The translations under genes were made by a program, and so were the position numbers. A DNA stretch of 6,400 bases from an uncultured Clostridia bacterium (lineage in GTDB: Bacteria > Bacillota > Clostridia > UBA1381). Under the pieces are notes generated by a model, which did no database searches, had not been told where the DNA came from, and was given only the letters and a program-made list of their open reading frames with translations. The stretch covers positions 1 to 6,400 of the forward strand of contig CAKSGP010000087.1 of the NCBI GenBank assembly GCA_934454745.1, written 5' to 3'. The stretch's first letter is position 1. Every line of letters begins with the position of its first letter. Below are positions 5,779 to 6,400 of the stretch, in pieces.

Positions 5779-6400
5779 TTATTTACCCATTTCTATAATG
5801 TCTATGCCCTGAGAAGGTATAGCCTTGCCACATATTTCTACTACATCATCAGAGTCATTCCACACAGCCATGATACGTTTGTCACCATATTGATACTCTG
5901 CAGCCTTTACATTTGCCGGCAGTGAAATAGACGGAAGATTAAATTTGCCCTCTTTGAAAAATTTGAAATATGGTTTTCTCATTTCTATTATTTTCTTAAC
6001 ATATTCGGCATAGTCGGGGACAAGCTTTATAGTGCCAACTCTGCCACGGTATATTGAAACATCTAATATCAAACCGAAAGTAAAGGCATAATTTAACTCA
6101 CGTTTCCATCCGTCTTTTTCATCATGTAGCAATCTGTTTGATATAATAGCACCGGGGAATGTATATCTGAAGATATACGGATATGCATCCTCTGTGAACC
6201 ACTGTCCGAAACCACAGCCGTGTATAAAATCCAACTCTCCAGCAAGTCTGTCCACTGTCCATTCTGTTCCAAAATACTCATTTTCGTTTAAAATTTTCTT
6301 CATTTCTTTAACTGCATCTAATCTCAGTTGAGGATCCAGATCAATTCGTTTACCATGGCTGTGAGTGTCATCAAAGCAGAAATTAAAGCATATGCCTATC
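5779..6400 (-). CDS. C-terminal part of a DUF6259-like glycosidase-type protein (5' end outside window)
   Basis: The frame is open from the right edge to TAA at 5779, giving 207 codons. An internal ATG at 6303 is not the start, because coding-like sequence (GICFNFCFDDTHSHGKR, then DLDPQLRLDAVKE) continues upstream in frame. The segments FRYTFPGAIISNR, ELNYAFTFGLILDVSIYRGR and YAEYVKKIIEMRKPYFKFFKEGKF (given only in outline) resemble the end of a TIM-barrel region of DUF6259 proteins, which are related to glycoside hydrolases. The last 50 residues (about 158-207) look like a small beta domain (AAEYQYGDKRIMAVWNDSDD) of the kind that closes many sugar hydrolases. The GCGFGQWFTEDAYPY stretch may belong to the substrate cleft. 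The catalytic acids cannot be placed without the missing N-terminal part. The family call is from memory of its pattern; an unrelated GH family is possible. Confidence 0.68.
   Translation of the reverse strand, partial: IGICFNFCFDDTHSHGKRIDLDPQLRLDAVKEMKKILNENEYFGTEWTVDRLAGELDFIHGCGFGQWFTEDAYPYIFRYTFPGAIISNRLLHDEKDGWKRELNYAFTFGLILDVSIYRGRVGTIKLVPDYAEYVKKIIEMRKPYFKFFKEGKFNLPSISLPANVKAAEYQYGDKRIMAVWNDSDDVVEICGKAIPSQGIDIIEMGK

Noticed and set aside
6093..6281. 62-residue minus-strand frame inside the DUF6259-like gene
   Set aside because: It is an alternative frame within a longer frame that shows the family pattern.
1..6400. CRISPR array, tRNA or rRNA genes
   Set aside because: I found no regularly spaced repeats and no recognisable tRNA or rRNA sequence on either strand.

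Overview
The window looks like a low-GC Firmicutes chromosome, most likely a gut-type member of the Clostridia. The evidence is AT-rich intergenic DNA, near-consensus AGGAGG-type ribosome binding sites, a lipoprotein-type PstS, and proteins resembling the TnpV and DUF6809 families, which are typical of Clostridia and their mobile elements. Every gene I can support lies on the minus strand, so the layout below runs in transcription order, from high to low coordinates.

At the right edge (6400-5421) is the C-terminal part of a large carbohydrate-active-type protein resembling DUF6259, followed after one base by a small single-domain cupin. A strong hairpin (B, 5366-5409) closes this unit. Next (5315-4857) is a broken gamma subunit of a 2-oxoacid:ferredoxin oxidoreductase. 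It keeps the C-terminal three quarters of the family but has lost the N-terminal glycine-rich segment, and the missing part ends next to hairpin B. The 369-base gap at 4856-4488 holds three inverted repeats. One of them (A, 4675-4714) is a clear relative of hairpin B and carries a T tract on the plus strand.

The middle (4487-3183) holds a TnpV-like protein without its usual recombinase partner, a DUF6809-like small protein, and a secreted protein of unknown function. The last two are translationally coupled and end in a rho-independent terminator (3144-3174).

The left half is a phosphate uptake operon, pstS-pstC-pstA-pstB, with pstB cut by the window edge. PstS is the lipid-anchored phosphate-binding protein, PstC and PstA form the membrane channel, and PstB is the ATPase. 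The genes are packed with gaps of 12 and 4 bases and an overlap of 1 base. The leader of pstS contains TTAACA-like repeats resembling a PhoP box, consistent with induction by phosphate starvation. phoU would be expected just beyond the left edge.

I see no convincing new multi-gene system. The most unusual items are the paired hairpins A and B around the truncated oxidoreductase gene, the possible small plus-strand transcript ending at hairpin A, and the uncharacterised DUF6809/secreted-protein pair.
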